Assembly: GCA_963662895.1 (NCBI GenBank)
Contig: OY759982.1
Span: forward strand, 620,001 to 684,000
Origin: GWE2-42-39 sp963662895
Lineage (GTDB): Bacteria; Bacteroidota; Bacteroidia; Bacteroidales; Prolixibacteraceae
Reading direction: 5' to 3'
Length of the DNA stretch: 64,000 nt
Of this stretch, positions 43,785 through 54,062 are shown piece by piece. A program made the translations under genes and the position numbers. The notes beneath the pieces are model-generated. The model worked only from the letters and a program-made list of their open reading frames with translations. It had not been told where the DNA came from and made no database searches. Every line of letters begins with the position of its first letter. The stretch's first letter is position 1.

Positions 43785-44272
43785 TTGTTTACATTTTTAA
43801 TATTCCGAACCATAATATCAGCTAAGATTAAAAATATATTCAAAATATAAAACGATGTAGGAATAAAATCTTGTTTTGATGTTTTTTTTTTAAAATAATG
43901 TTTTTTTTTAATATTTCATAATGGTGATGTGGTTTATGTGAGAAAGCGTATAACTTACTTATTCAATATAAATAATTGATAAACAGAGACTAATTGCTGA
44001 GTGTGTTGTCTGTGATTAAAAAAAATGTGTTTATAAATGTAAATTTAAACGATTTAGTTTGTTTTATTGGGGAAAAGGTCATTATTTTGACCTTTTTTAT
44101 AAAAAGTCAATATGCTGCCTGCTATTCATGAAAGGCAAAAATAATTATTAATTTATATTTGTCATTTTTATAATAGACATTATTCCGAATTATAATATAT
44201 CTGATTATTAGTGGTGAAATTCTTGTAATGTTGCTTGATCTATATAAAGTCTAATATAAAATAAAAAATCAC
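43785..44272. other. AT-rich divergent intergenic region
   Basis: No gene. The perfect hairpin aaaaggtca (44073-44081) / tgacctttt (44088-44096) plus T-run reads as an intrinsic terminator on the plus strand, although no plus-strand gene precedes it; it could be an attenuator in the sigma leader or a leftover. TATATTTG at 44154-44161 fits a -7 box for the sigma gene, 112 bp from its start. Weak AAACGAT strings may serve the LacI protein. Confidence 0.5.
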
Positions 44273-44875
44273 GTGGCAAAAAAAATAGCAAATTCGAAAT
44301 GGCATGGTATATGGGAAAGATTTAAAAAAGGTGATACCTGTGCATTCGAAATTATTTACAATGAACATATCGACTTCTTATTTAATTATGGGAGGAATAT
44401 CACTGTAAATGTCCAAATAATCGAAGATGCTATCCAGGATTTATTTCTCTACCTGTTATCTAAAAAGGATCAAATCATTACGCCGAATTACATCCAGTAT
44501 TATTTATTGAAGGCATTTAAGCGCATTTTACTTGAAAAAATAAGGATTGAAAAAAAGTCTAAGACTAAAATTGATGATAGGATTATAAATTTTGATTTCG
44601 AAATTGAGACAGACGGCATTACAGAGAAGAGGATAGAAGAAAGAAAGATTACTTTGATCGAAGATATGATTGAAAATCTAGATCCAAAGAAAAAAGAAGT
44701 CATTTTTTTAAAATTTCAAAGTGGTTTGAGTTATGCTGAAATTGCTGATATCGTTGAAATACGACCATCATCAGCGAAACAAATTGTTTTTCGTGTTATA
44801 TCTTCTTTCCGTGAAATAGTAAAAGATCAAACCATTGAATTATTTTCTCTTTTTTTTAGATGTGCAAAATGTTAA
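44273..44875 (+). CDS. ECF sigma factor of the second locus
   Basis: A 200-aa sigma-70 protein: region 2 (AFEIIYNEHIDFLFNYGRNI, IIEDAIQDLFLYLL) and region 4 (LDPKKKEVIFLKFQSGLSYAEIADIVEIRPSSAKQIVFRVISSFR). The start is GTG; no in-frame ATG precedes region 2. It is paired with the FecR gene 107 bp downstream and should induce the susC-led operon that follows. Lysine- and isoleucine-rich, with lower GC than the GH38 locus. Confidence 0.9.
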   Translation: MAKKIANSKWHGIWERFKKGDTCAFEIIYNEHIDFLFNYGRNITVNVQIIEDAIQDLFLYLLSKKDQIITPNYIQYYLLKAFKRILLEKIRIEKKSKTKIDDRIINFDFEIETDGITEKRIEERKITLIEDMIENLDPKKKEVIFLKFQSGLSYAEIADIVEIRPSSAKQIVFRVISSFREIVKDQTIELFSLFFRCAKC

Positions 44876-44982
44876 TATTCAAATGTTAAGTGATGATTTG
44901 TTCGTTTTTGTAAAATTAGAATCACATTTTTTTGTATACTTTTTCCGTTTTTTTCTACTATGTAAATGGAAAGTGAAAGAAA

Positions 44983-46017
44983 ATGGATCAAATTAACAAA
45001 TACATTCATAATCCGTTGTTTTTAAAGTGGGTTTATGAGAGTGATGAGAGTACCAATGAATATTGGGATTACTATCTGGATAAGAACCCTGAAGAGAAAC
45101 AGATTATAACGAGATTAAAAGATGAGCTTAAATTTTTTCGGATTAAGAAACACAAGATCGCTCAAGAACAAAAATCAAAATTAGCTCAACGAATTGCAAC
45201 CCAAATAAAAAGAGAGAAACGTTTCCACATTGCTTCAATATATACTGTTTCAATACTGAAATATGTAGCCGTGTTTATTTTTGCGATTGCCATTAGTTCT
45301 CTTTTTTTCTACTTGAGGCAAAATGAACCTTATGGGGATTTGAGAGCTGAAAGTTATACCACTGCAATTGCTGAAAATGGGCAGATATCGAAATTGATCT
45401 TACCGGATAGTTCTGTTGTATGGTTAAATTCTGGCACCCAAATAAAATACCCAACTGATTTTGCAAGAACAAAAAGAGAGATTTTACTGGATGGACAAGC
45501 GTTTTTCCAGGTTAAAAAAAATAAACAAATGCCCTTTAAAGTATTTTGTAAAGATATTGAGGTCCGCGTGCTGGGTACTCGTTTTAATGTAAATTCATAT
45601 CCTGAGGAACAGGATGTTAAAATAGTTCTGGAAACAGGTGCAGTTGAATTATTAAAGCCAGCTAATGAGAATTTCAGCTATCTGTTAAATCCAGGACAAA
45701 AATTGATTTACAATAGCGGTTCTGATGATGTTGTTATTCTTCAGGAAGTTGAATTGGACCGTTATGTGAAATGGAAAGATGGAATTTTAATTTTCAGAGA
45801 AGATCCAATATCTGAAGTTATTCCGGTATTACAACGGAAATACAATATTGATTTGGAGATGGACATTCCGAATATGGATAGTTATTTGTTTACAGCGACA
45901 CTTACCGATGAAACAATTAATGAAATTGTAAAATCAATCGCGTTCACTTGTCATGCAGATTATAAAATAATAAAAGGGGGCCCTAAGAAAAGCAAAGTGA
46001 TTTTAACTAAAAAATAA
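44983..46017 (+). CDS. FecR-type anti-sigma factor of the second locus
   Basis: A 344-aa protein: cytoplasmic N-terminal part (about 85 residues), one membrane helix (SILKYVAVFIFAIAISSLFF, about 88-107), FecR domain (LILPDSSVVWLNSGTQIKYP, EILLDGQAFFQV, VRVLGTRFNVNSYPEEQ) and C-terminal domain (VIPVLQRKYNIDLEMDI, TATLTDETI). It bridges the SusC at 46166 and the sigma factor above. Confidence 0.93.
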   Translation: MDQINKYIHNPLFLKWVYESDESTNEYWDYYLDKNPEEKQIITRLKDELKFFRIKKHKIAQEQKSKLAQRIATQIKREKRFHIASIYTVSILKYVAVFIFAIAISSLFFYLRQNEPYGDLRAESYTTAIAENGQISKLILPDSSVVWLNSGTQIKYPTDFARTKREILLDGQAFFQVKKNKQMPFKVFCKDIEVRVLGTRFNVNSYPEEQDVKIVLETGAVELLKPANENFSYLLNPGQKLIYNSGSDDVVILQEVELDRYVKWKDGILIFREDPISEVIPVLQRKYNIDLEMDIPNMDSYLFTATLTDETINEIVKSIAFTCHADYKIIKGGPKKSKVILTKK

Positions 46018-46057
46018 ATAAAAGTATGAAAAAGGAATAACCGATAATGTAAAATAA

Positions 46058-46090
46058 AAAGGGGAGATGCATCCCAGCATCCCTCCTTTA
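46058..46090 (+). terminator. Stem-loop between fecR and susC, second locus
   Basis: The arms aaaggggagatgc (46058-46070) and gcatccctccttt (46078-46090) pair imperfectly around a 7-nt loop. The position matches the hairpin at 29897-29928 in the first locus. Confidence 0.5.
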
Positions 46091-46165
46091 ATAATGTTTG
46101 CCTTAAATGCGACTAAAAGGCAATTTAATTTGACTAATAACTTCAAATCAAATCGAAACAAATTT

Positions 46166-49100
46166 ATGAAAAAAAATTATTTTTTAATGATTCCGGATTT
46201 TCATAAAATCTGGATATCAAAATTGTGTAGAACCATGAGGATAACATTTTTTGTATTGATGACCACGGTCTCGCAGATACTTGCGACCAATCTTTATTCT
46301 CAGAATAATCGTTTAAGTTTGAATGTGAAAAACGCTGAGGTTGAAGATGTTCTGCAGGAGATAGAACGTAGAACACCGTTTTTTTTTATGTACAATGCAG
46401 CGCAGATTGATATTACCAGAGAAGTAGACATTCAATGCAGGGACTTGTCGGTTCCTGAAATATTAAATGTATTATTCCATGATACCAATGTGGTTTATGA
46501 AGTAAATAATCGGCTAATTGCATTAAGTATAAGCGGGGTCAATTCATCGCAACAGCTTGTTCTCGTTACGGGCAAAGTAACCGACTCATCCGGGATTCCG
46601 CTTCCCGGGGTAACCGTCGTAGTAAAAAGTACAACACAAGGTGTCATAACCGATGCTGACGGGAACTATACTCTCTCCAAAGTACCTGACAATGCCACGC
46701 TAGCATTTTCGTTCGTGGGGATGAAAACACAGGAAATATCAGTTTACGGAAAAACTACGATTAATGTTACGATGGAAGAAGATATGGTCGGCATTGAAGA
46801 AATTGTGGCTGTAGGGTATGGTACGCAAAAAAAGGCAAACCTGACATCGGCCATTAGTTCTATTAAGTCAGAGGAATTTCAAGTGATGGCCGCTACTGAA
46901 GTAGTGCAAAAACTGCAGGGAAAAGTTTCAGGTCTGAATATCCGGCAACAAACAGGGGAACCTGGCAGTTACAGTAATTCAATTAATATTCGTGGTTTTG
47001 GTACTCCATTGTATGTTATTGATGGAATACAGCGTCCGGCATCCGATTTTCAGCGTATTAATGGCGAGGACATAGAGAGTATTTCTGTGTTGAAAGATGC
47101 TTCAGCGGCAATTTACGGTCTTAATGCTTCTAACGGAGTTGTTATTGTTACTACTAAACAGGGACGGACAGGTAAAACAAATTTTAAGTTTAGTGCAACT
47201 ACTGGTTTGTCTACACCTACTGATGTGCCAAGAATGTGTAACGCATATGAGTATTATATGTTAAGAAATGAAGCTAATACTAATGTGGGGTTAGAGCCTT
47301 TTATTTCAAAAGAGGAACTCGAAAAATGGAAAGCCGGAGGGCGCGGTTATGAAAGTACTGATTGGTACGGTGCAACTTTCGATAAGTACTCTTCCCGTCA
47401 GGAATATAATCTATCTGCAGAAGGAGGAACGGAAAAGGTGTCGTATTATGTCAGCTTAGGAGGGGTACTCGACGATGGAATGCTTAAAACAGATGATTTG
47501 TTTTATAGAAGGTTGAACTATAGGTCGAATATATCGGCACAGCTAACCGATGATATCAGAGCTGTTGTGAATTTTGGAGTAGTGAATGATAAAAGGGAAA
47601 GCCCTGTTTTGGGTATGTCCAATATTTGGAGAGGTGTTGTTTCTGCCTTGCCGATAAAGAAGGTTTATGCAAATGATAATCCTTTGTACTTAAATCGAGT
47701 TCAGGATGGGCAGGCAATGAATCCTGTGGCGATCTCGTCTAGTGATTTGACAGGGTATAGTCGAGATAATAATAATCGATATCACTCATCTCTAGAGTTA
47801 GCTTGGGAGTTGCCATTTGTTGAGGGGCTTAAGTTGAAAGTTGTTGGGTCATATGACAAGGCTTACAATATGAGTAAATCTGTTAGTAAAGATTTTGCTT
47901 TATATGATTATGATGTAGAAACGGATGAGTACAAGAAAACCAAATTTAGCGATCCTTCAAGTATTAGTAATTATTATTCTAATGTGTATTATGCTACATT
48001 TCAGGGGCAGGCTGACTATAAGACAGTTATAAATAAGGATCATAATGTAAGTGCAACACTTGTTTATGAAATAAAGGATGCTGCTGAACGGCATGCTTCT
48101 ATTTTGAAATATTACGATTTTTATACAAATGACCAGATTGATCAAGCGGGAGAAACGAATGCGCAATCATCAGGAAACGAATGGCATACTCGGAATATGT
48201 CTTATATCGGCCGTTTGAATTATAATTATGCAGGGAAGTATCTGATCGAATTTGCTGGCCGTTATGATGGATCCTATCGTTATCACCCCGATCAAAAATG
48301 GGGCTTTTTTCCACTTGTATCTGGCGGATGGAGAATATCTGAAGAAAAATTTATGGAACCTGTCTCTACATTGTTGTCGAATTTGAAACTAAGGGGTTCT
48401 TATGGTAAAATTGGAGAAGATGCAGGTAATGCTTTTCAGTATATTCCGGGTTTTACTTCTGGCGGCGGATGGTGGGAATTTGCAGATGGCCAGACTACTT
48501 TAGGTCTTAGTACGCCAGCAATCGTAAACGAAAATCTTACATGGATGACATCGGTATTAACAGATGTCGGGATAGATGTCGGGCTTTTTAATAATAGGCT
48601 GGAATTTACTTTCGATTGGTATAAAAAGGATCGGTCTGGATTATTGGCTTATAGAAATGTTTCATTACCAAATACATATGGTGGAACTTTTCCGCAGGAA
48701 AACCTAAATAAGGACCGTGTAAGTGGTTTTGATTTCTCGTTTGATTATAAAAATAATATTCGTGATTTCAAATATAGGATATCTGGCAATTTTAACTATG
48801 CAAGGGAAAAAGCAATATATGTAGAACAGGGATTATATAGTAATTCTTGGAATATATATACTTCTAATCAGGTTGGTCGTTATCAAGGGATTGTGTGGAA
48901 TTATAACATAGTTGGCAGGTATCAATCTGAAGAGGAAATAGCCAATGGAGCAATTCAGTATGGAAGTTTGGGGAATAAATATGTTCTGCCAGGCGACTTC
49001 ATTTATGAAGATGTTAATGGGGATGATATTATTGATGGAAATGATATGCGCCCAAATTTTAATGATAATACTCCTAAGATGAACTATGGATTAACTTTAA

Positions 49101-49585
49101 ATGGTTCTTATAAAGGATTTGATGCAAACATACTTTTTCAGGGAGCTGCGCTTTATTCAATTAGGATCACACATGCTTACACTACAATGTTCTGGCAAGA
49201 AGCCAATTTACCTGCCTATTTTTTGGATAGGTGGCACCATGAAGATGCATATGATCCCAACAGTGCGTGGATTGCCGGTAAATGGCCAGCAATGCGTACC
49301 GTTGATCGGGCGGGGACATTGTATTATGATAGTGATGCCTGGCGTAAAGACTGTTCGTATCTCCGTTTAAAGAGTATTGAGCTTGGTTATACTCTGCCAA
49401 ATACATATACCCAGAAACTTGGGATTACTGGGGTACGGATTTTTTTTAATATAAATAACGTGTACACATGGGCAAATGATTTTATTAAACCGTTTGATCC
49501 TGAAAAAATAGCAGGAACTTTCGATACTGGATGGACCTATCCTATTATGAAAACTTACAATATGGGACTTACTGTCAGCTTTTAA
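46166..49585 (+). CDS. SusC-type TonB-dependent receptor with STN domain, second locus
   Basis: A 1139-aa outer-membrane importer. The ATG at 46166 is chosen, since 33 extra residues from upstream ATGs would precede the signal peptide (MRITFFVLMTTVSQILATNLYS). The STN domain is at about 45-115 (LSLNVKNAEVEDVLQEIERR), then the carboxypeptidase-regulatory-like domain (VTGKVTDSSGIPLPGVTVVVKS), plug (EEIVAVGYGTQKKANLTSAI) and barrel with C-terminal GLTVSF. The plug lacks the insertion GSLNSS seen in other SusCs. The ligand is unknown; the downstream genes point to a pentose-containing glycan. Confidence 0.94.
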   Translation: MKKNYFLMIPDFHKIWISKLCRTMRITFFVLMTTVSQILATNLYSQNNRLSLNVKNAEVEDVLQEIERRTPFFFMYNAAQIDITREVDIQCRDLSVPEILNVLFHDTNVVYEVNNRLIALSISGVNSSQQLVLVTGKVTDSSGIPLPGVTVVVKSTTQGVITDADGNYTLSKVPDNATLAFSFVGMKTQEISVYGKTTINVTMEEDMVGIEEIVAVGYGTQKKANLTSAISSIKSEEFQVMAATEVVQKLQGKVSGLNIRQQTGEPGSYSNSINIRGFGTPLYVIDGIQRPASDFQRINGEDIESISVLKDASAAIYGLNASNGVVIVTTKQGRTGKTNFKFSATTGLSTPTDVPRMCNAYEYYMLRNEANTNVGLEPFISKEELEKWKAGGRGYESTDWYGATFDKYSSRQEYNLSAEGGTEKVSYYVSLGGVLDDGMLKTDDLFYRRLNYRSNISAQLTDDIRAVVNFGVVNDKRESPVLGMSNIWRGVVSALPIKKVYANDNPLYLNRVQDGQAMNPVAISSSDLTGYSRDNNNRYHSSLELAWELPFVEGLKLKVVGSYDKAYNMSKSVSKDFALYDYDVETDEYKKTKFSDPSSISNYYSNVYYATFQGQADYKTVINKDHNVSATLVYEIKDAAERHASILKYYDFYTNDQIDQAGETNAQSSGNEWHTRNMSYIGRLNYNYAGKYLIEFAGRYDGSYRYHPDQKWGFFPLVSGGWRISEEKFMEPVSTLLSNLKLRGSYGKIGEDAGNAFQYIPGFTSGGGWWEFADGQTTLGLSTPAIVNENLTWMTSVLTDVGIDVGLFNNRLEFTFDWYKKDRSGLLAYRNVSLPNTYGGTFPQENLNKDRVSGFDFSFDYKNNIRDFKYRISGNFNYAREKAIYVEQGLYSNSWNIYTSNQVGRYQGIVWNYNIVGRYQSEEEIANGAIQYGSLGNKYVLPGDFIYEDVNGDDIIDGNDMRPNFNDNTPKMNYGLTLNGSYKGFDANILFQGAALYSIRITHAYTTMFWQEANLPAYFLDRWHHEDAYDPNSAWIAGKWPAMRTVDRAGTLYYDSDAWRKDCSYLRLKSIELGYTLPNTYTQKLGITGVRIFFNINNVYTWANDFIKPFDPEKIAGTFDTGWTYPIMKTYNMGLTVSF

Positions 49586-49617
49586 ATCGTTTAATAATAG
49601 ATAAAAATATTAAAAAC

Positions 49618-51501
49618 ATGAATAAAAAGATTATTTTAATCGTGGTTGTGCTGGTCCTGTTATTAACTGGATGTAGCGATTATTTGGAACTTGAACCAAC
49701 TGATAAGGTAACTTCAGAAGCAGTGTTTGGAAGTGAAAAAGGTATTGAGGCATTCCTGGCAAATCTATATCGTAATGCACCTATCGAAGATTTTAATTGT
49801 GCTCCAGGTAATGGTCTAAACTGGTGTCCGGCAGATGCTAATAATGCTGGATGGTACCCGATTGTTTGCACTGATGATGGTATCGGGTCAGAGAGAGATG
49901 AAATAGGTGGGGAATATGATTGGTGGGATGAAGGTTATAGTTTCAATAAAGATGTAAATCTGTTTTTCAGCTATTTGCCAGCAATTACTTCAATATCTGA
50001 AGATACACGGAAGACGCTTTATGGGGAAGCCTATTTTTTGCGAGCTTATACATATTATGCTTTGGCAAAACGTTATGGAGGTGTGCCAATTATTACAAAA
50101 ATTGCTGATTTAACAGATAGTTTGGCTTTGTATGTGCCGAGAAGCACGGAAAAAGAAACCTGGGATTTTGCACTTGCTGCCTGCGATTCGGCAATATTGT
50201 TCTTAGGAGAAGGGGATGGAAGTGGACGAAGAGCAAGTGTTTATTCTGCGTTGGCATTAAAGTCTAGAATAGCTTTACACGCAGCTTCTATTGCGAAATA
50301 TTGGGACAAAGCGCCTTTGTCAGGCACTGCCGTTTCGGAAAAGCTGGTTGGAGGAATGACACAGGAAGATGCTATTGAATATTATGATCAGTGCATTGAA
50401 GCTGCAGAGAAAGTTATTGATTCAAAAGCATACTCTTTATACAAACCTCATCCTGCAAATCCAGAAGATGCAGCAGAAAACTATAGAAAGTTATTTGAGT
50501 TTCCAAGTAATGCTTTGCAAGAAGTTATATTTCTTAAAGGTTTTAATCAAACCGGAGCTGGTTATGGTAGCAATCAGGATAATTGGGGCAATCCGGCACA
50601 GACCGCTGGAGCTTGGCCGCACCCTGGACGTTTTAATCCAACACTTGATTTGATTGATTCTTATGAGAGTTATTCCAATCCTGGATATTCATCACCAATT
50701 GTAACAACTGTAGATGGAAACACAGAAGATTATGGTGGTTATAAAGAATCACGAACATATTTAACATTTGATAATCCTGAAGATATTTTTGAGGGTAAGG
50801 ATGCTCGTATGTTCGGCACCGTGATTACGCCTAATTCAATGTGGAAAAATACAAAGATTATCATTCAGGGAGGATTGATCAAACCAGATGGAGAAGTAAT
50901 TATCGAAGGTCCCGGACAAGCAGAGGTTGATGGAGTCACTTATTATACTTATGGAGCTTCTACTCCCAAACTTTATTCTGGTTTTGATACTTATGGAGGC
51001 AATATGACCCGCACAGGGTTCGGATTTAAGAAGTTTCTGAATACTTCTTATGTCCCAATTCTTGGGTGGAACTTTTCAACAACAGACTGGATCGAGTTTC
51101 GGTATGCAGAGGTGTTATTAAATTATGCAGAGGCGGTTGTAGAAAGTGGTCATGGAGACCCGACTAAAGCTGCGAAGGCCATCAATGACTTGCGTAAACG
51201 AGCAGGACATACATCAGATATTCCTTTGACACTTGAAAACGTACTACGCGAAAGAAGAGTAGAATTAGTATATGAAAACAAAAGACACTGGGATCTTGTC
51301 AGAAGAAGGTCATATCATGAGATTTTCAATTTTGTAGGCAGGACTGCGCTAGTGCCTATTCTTGATTTGAGGACGATGAAGTATATTTTCGTCAGAAAAT
51401 ATGCGCGCAATGCTAATCCACATATTTACGTTTCCAGGAGATATTATAAACCTATTCCTGGGGTAGAGACAAGTGGATTAATCCAAAATCCTGAATATTA
51501 A
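49618..51501 (+). CDS. SusD-type surface lipoprotein, second locus
   Basis: A 627-aa lipoprotein (lipobox LLTGC, Cys19) opening CSDYLELEPTDKVTSEAVFGSE. TPR-like helices include LYGEAYFLRAYTYYALAKRYGGVP, and the end pattern is VLRERRVELVYENKRHWDLVRRR then YKPIPGVETSGLIQNPEY. The start at 49618 places the lipobox correctly; the open frame extends into susC. It is longer than usual, with an insertion at about 350-480 holding a Gly-rich stretch. Confidence 0.94.
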   Translation: MNKKIILIVVVLVLLLTGCSDYLELEPTDKVTSEAVFGSEKGIEAFLANLYRNAPIEDFNCAPGNGLNWCPADANNAGWYPIVCTDDGIGSERDEIGGEYDWWDEGYSFNKDVNLFFSYLPAITSISEDTRKTLYGEAYFLRAYTYYALAKRYGGVPIITKIADLTDSLALYVPRSTEKETWDFALAACDSAILFLGEGDGSGRRASVYSALALKSRIALHAASIAKYWDKAPLSGTAVSEKLVGGMTQEDAIEYYDQCIEAAEKVIDSKAYSLYKPHPANPEDAAENYRKLFEFPSNALQEVIFLKGFNQTGAGYGSNQDNWGNPAQTAGAWPHPGRFNPTLDLIDSYESYSNPGYSSPIVTTVDGNTEDYGGYKESRTYLTFDNPEDIFEGKDARMFGTVITPNSMWKNTKIIIQGGLIKPDGEVIIEGPGQAEVDGVTYYTYGASTPKLYSGFDTYGGNMTRTGFGFKKFLNTSYVPILGWNFSTTDWIEFRYAEVLLNYAEAVVESGHGDPTKAAKAINDLRKRAGHTSDIPLTLENVLRERRVELVYENKRHWDLVRRRSYHEIFNFVGRTALVPILDLRTMKYIFVRKYARNANPHIYVSRRYYKPIPGVETSGLIQNPEY

Positions 51502-51520
51502 AACAATAAATCCTGAACTA

Positions 51521-52696
51521 ATGAAAAATATATTAAAAATAATAACAGTCTTTGTTTTTTTTTCTGGAGTAATTTCTTGTGAATTAGACAATTATGATGT
51601 TCCGAATGCTCAGTTCTTTGGAAGTATTCTGGATGGAGATACAAATGAACCGATCGAACAAGACTTGATAGAAGGTTCGAAAATAGATATTATTGAGCTG
51701 GGTTTTGAGAACCCTGTTACTCGACAAATACGTTTCCATTCAGATGGTACATTCAAAGAAAATAATCTGTTTTCGGGACAATATGAAGTACAAGCATTAC
51801 GTGGAAATTTCGTTCCGACTGAGATGGCCGTAATTGATATCGATGGAAGAACAGAGTATAACTTTATTTCAAAACCTTATATTCGGATTAAAAATTTTGA
51901 AGTTTCATTCGACACCCTTAGGGGGATTGTTACTGCCAGGTTTAGTTTAGATCAGGTCTCTTCAAATCCGGTTGGAACGGTCAGTTTGTTTGCTGATCCA
52001 AACAGTAATGTGTCAAGTACATTAAGGTCGTTGGCCGTTGAAAAAGAGATAAATGCAGTTGTGTCCCCTGAACAGGTTTTTGTTTTGCAGATGTCCACTG
52101 AAAATCTAAATTCAGGGAAGGATTATTATTTCAGAGCAGGAGCTCTCATTTCTGGTGTTAGTCAGGCAAAGGCAAATTATGGTCCTTCAGAAAAGCTTTA
52201 TATCGATAATTCTTCGGTTGTACCAGATCTTCCTATTCCAGGGAAAGTTCTTGATGATTGTGAGTCATTAGATGGTTGGCAAACTGGGGGATTCTCGTTG
52301 AGCTTGGATTCTGATAGTAAGGAGGGTGATTATTCTTTGAAAGCAAAAGGTTCCGGTGTAGTTATATTGCAGAAAACGTTTGCTCCATTCGATACTGAAG
52401 TTACCAAAGACTACGGTTATCTGGCTTTTGATTTATATGTTGAAGATATAGGGGTTTTCGGGAACGGCACTAATCAGTTAGAAATAACAAGTTCTGGCGG
52501 TCCTGATGTTAACGAGGTAAATTGGTCTATAGATGAAATGAATTTGTTTAATGGATGGAATAAAGTGGAATTAAGCCTGGCAAAAGCGGGTGATGATGTT
52601 GACTTAAGTGCCATTAATTTTTTACGACTATATGATGTAGGATTAACTGGTTCTATTGATATTAAAATCGATAACATACGTTTTTACGAAAAATAA
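51521..52696 (+). CDS. DUF3823 lipoprotein with an extra C-terminal carbohydrate-binding-like domain
   Basis: A 391-aa lipoprotein (lipobox GVISC, Cys20). CELDNYDVPNAQFFGSILDG begins DUF3823, which covers about 20-235 with its two beta domains and is normally the whole protein (about 220-240 aa). Residues about 240-391 add a beta-sandwich: LDDCESLDGWQTGGFSLSLD, YSLKAKGSGVVILQKTF and a closing IDIKIDNIRFYEK. This is the layout of CBM11- or galactose-binding-like modules, usually carbohydrate-binding. It occupies the SusE position after susD and is likely an outer-surface binding protein. Confidence 0.8.
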   Translation: MKNILKIITVFVFFSGVISCELDNYDVPNAQFFGSILDGDTNEPIEQDLIEGSKIDIIELGFENPVTRQIRFHSDGTFKENNLFSGQYEVQALRGNFVPTEMAVIDIDGRTEYNFISKPYIRIKNFEVSFDTLRGIVTARFSLDQVSSNPVGTVSLFADPNSNVSSTLRSLAVEKEINAVVSPEQVFVLQMSTENLNSGKDYYFRAGALISGVSQAKANYGPSEKLYIDNSSVVPDLPIPGKVLDDCESLDGWQTGGFSLSLDSDSKEGDYSLKAKGSGVVILQKTFAPFDTEVTKDYGYLAFDLYVEDIGVFGNGTNQLEITSSGGPDVNEVNWSIDEMNLFNGWNKVELSLAKAGDDVDLSAINFLRLYDVGLTGSIDIKIDNIRFYEK

Positions 52697-52731
52697 ATGA
52701 GGTTTATCTATTTATGTACTGAATAATAGGT

Positions 52732-54039
52732 ATGAAAAGAATGAATGACATAGTTATAAAGGTTACAGGATTTTTTTTCATTGCGATGTTTTTTGCATGT
52801 GGAGATAATGAATCTGAAGTTAGCCAGGTATATCAGGATGTTGTATCCGTAATTGATTTTGGGGCAAAAGCTGATGGCATTACTGATGATACCGGTGCTT
52901 TTCAAGAGGCGCTAAACTTTTTCGGGTCAAAAGGAGGCACTGTATATGTACCTCGAGGGACTTACTTGTTTTCAGGAAGTCTTAATATTCCACAGAGTGT
53001 AACATTGAAAGGTTCTTTTGAGTCAGTGCCTGCTCATAACGGTATTCGCGATAAAGGACTACCTCTTCCTGGAGATGATGGTACAACTTTTCTGGTTACC
53101 GGAGGAAAAGGCGATGAAGATGCATCTCCTTTTATAACTCTTAATACAAACAGCACACTTTGTGGTGTGCTGTTGTATTGGCCATTACAAGATCCTGAAA
53201 AGAAACCAGATTCCTACCCATGGGCTGTTGCTATGCGCGGCAAGAACCCAGCAATACTCGACGTAGAAATGCTGAATCCTTATAACGCAATTGATGCTTC
53301 AAAGAATGAACGTGCGCTAATACGCAATATTAGTGGGCAGGCGTTACGGCGTGGTATCTATGTGGATGGAATTTATGATATCGGGCGTATTGAGAATGTT
53401 CATTGGAATCCTTGGTGGAGCATGCAGCCTGAACTTTTTAATTGGCAAAAAGCAAATGGAGAAGCATTTATTTTCGAACGAACAGATTGGCATTATGTAT
53501 TAAATACGTTTTGTTATGGTTACCATGTGGGGTACAAATTTGGAGGAAGTAGCAATGGAGTATGTAATGGTAATTTCCTTGGAATTGGAGCAGATGCGTG
53601 CCATACGTCGGTATTGGTTGAAAAAAGCGCTCCTATGGGGGTGCTCATTACCAACGGCGAGTTTGTTGCCATGGACGGAGAGAATCCGGTAATGGTTCGT
53701 ATTGAAGAAGAAAACGAGGGAAATGTGAATTTCTCAAATTGTTCTTTTTGGGGGCCTTGTAATCAAAACGCGGTAATCAGCGGAAAAGGAATAACAACTT
53801 TTTCTGATTGTATTTTTCAACAGTGGGACAGGAATAATGAAGGATTGTATTCGATTCTAGCTGTCAGTGGCTCATTAGTCATTAGAGGGTGTAGTTTTAT
53901 GACTGACTCTCCTCAACTTTTCTTAGGCGAAAATGTCGCAAGAGCTGTTGTTACTGGTAACTTAGTTCAGGGAGAGATAAGAATCACTAATGAATCTGTA
54001 AATGTTGTTATAAAAGATAATGTTAGCAGTTCGAGGTAA
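52732..54039 (+). CDS. Right-handed beta-helix lipoprotein (Pectate_lyase_3 type)
   Basis: A 435-aa lipoprotein (lipobox FFAC, Cys23). It has the classic start VVSVIDFGAKADGITDDTGAFQEAL, followed by GGTVYVPRGTYLFSG, which belongs to the Pectate_lyase_3/GH28-like superfamily. Beta-helix rungs run to the end (NVNFSNCSFWGP, TTFSDCIFQQW, LVIRGCSFMTD). A Trp-rich middle (NPWWSMQPELFNWQKA, about 222-240) may line the substrate groove. It may be a lyase or glycosidase acting on uronate- or deoxysugar-containing chains, but I cannot name a catalytic triad. It lies 35 bp after the DUF3823 gene. Confidence 0.78.
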   Translation: MKRMNDIVIKVTGFFFIAMFFACGDNESEVSQVYQDVVSVIDFGAKADGITDDTGAFQEALNFFGSKGGTVYVPRGTYLFSGSLNIPQSVTLKGSFESVPAHNGIRDKGLPLPGDDGTTFLVTGGKGDEDASPFITLNTNSTLCGVLLYWPLQDPEKKPDSYPWAVAMRGKNPAILDVEMLNPYNAIDASKNERALIRNISGQALRRGIYVDGIYDIGRIENVHWNPWWSMQPELFNWQKANGEAFIFERTDWHYVLNTFCYGYHVGYKFGGSSNGVCNGNFLGIGADACHTSVLVEKSAPMGVLITNGEFVAMDGENPVMVRIEEENEGNVNFSNCSFWGPCNQNAVISGKGITTFSDCIFQQWDRNNEGLYSILAVSGSLVIRGCSFMTDSPQLFLGENVARAVVTGNLVQGEIRITNESVNVVIKDNVSSSR

Positions 54040-54062
54040 AGTTTTGAGAACACAATGTAATC

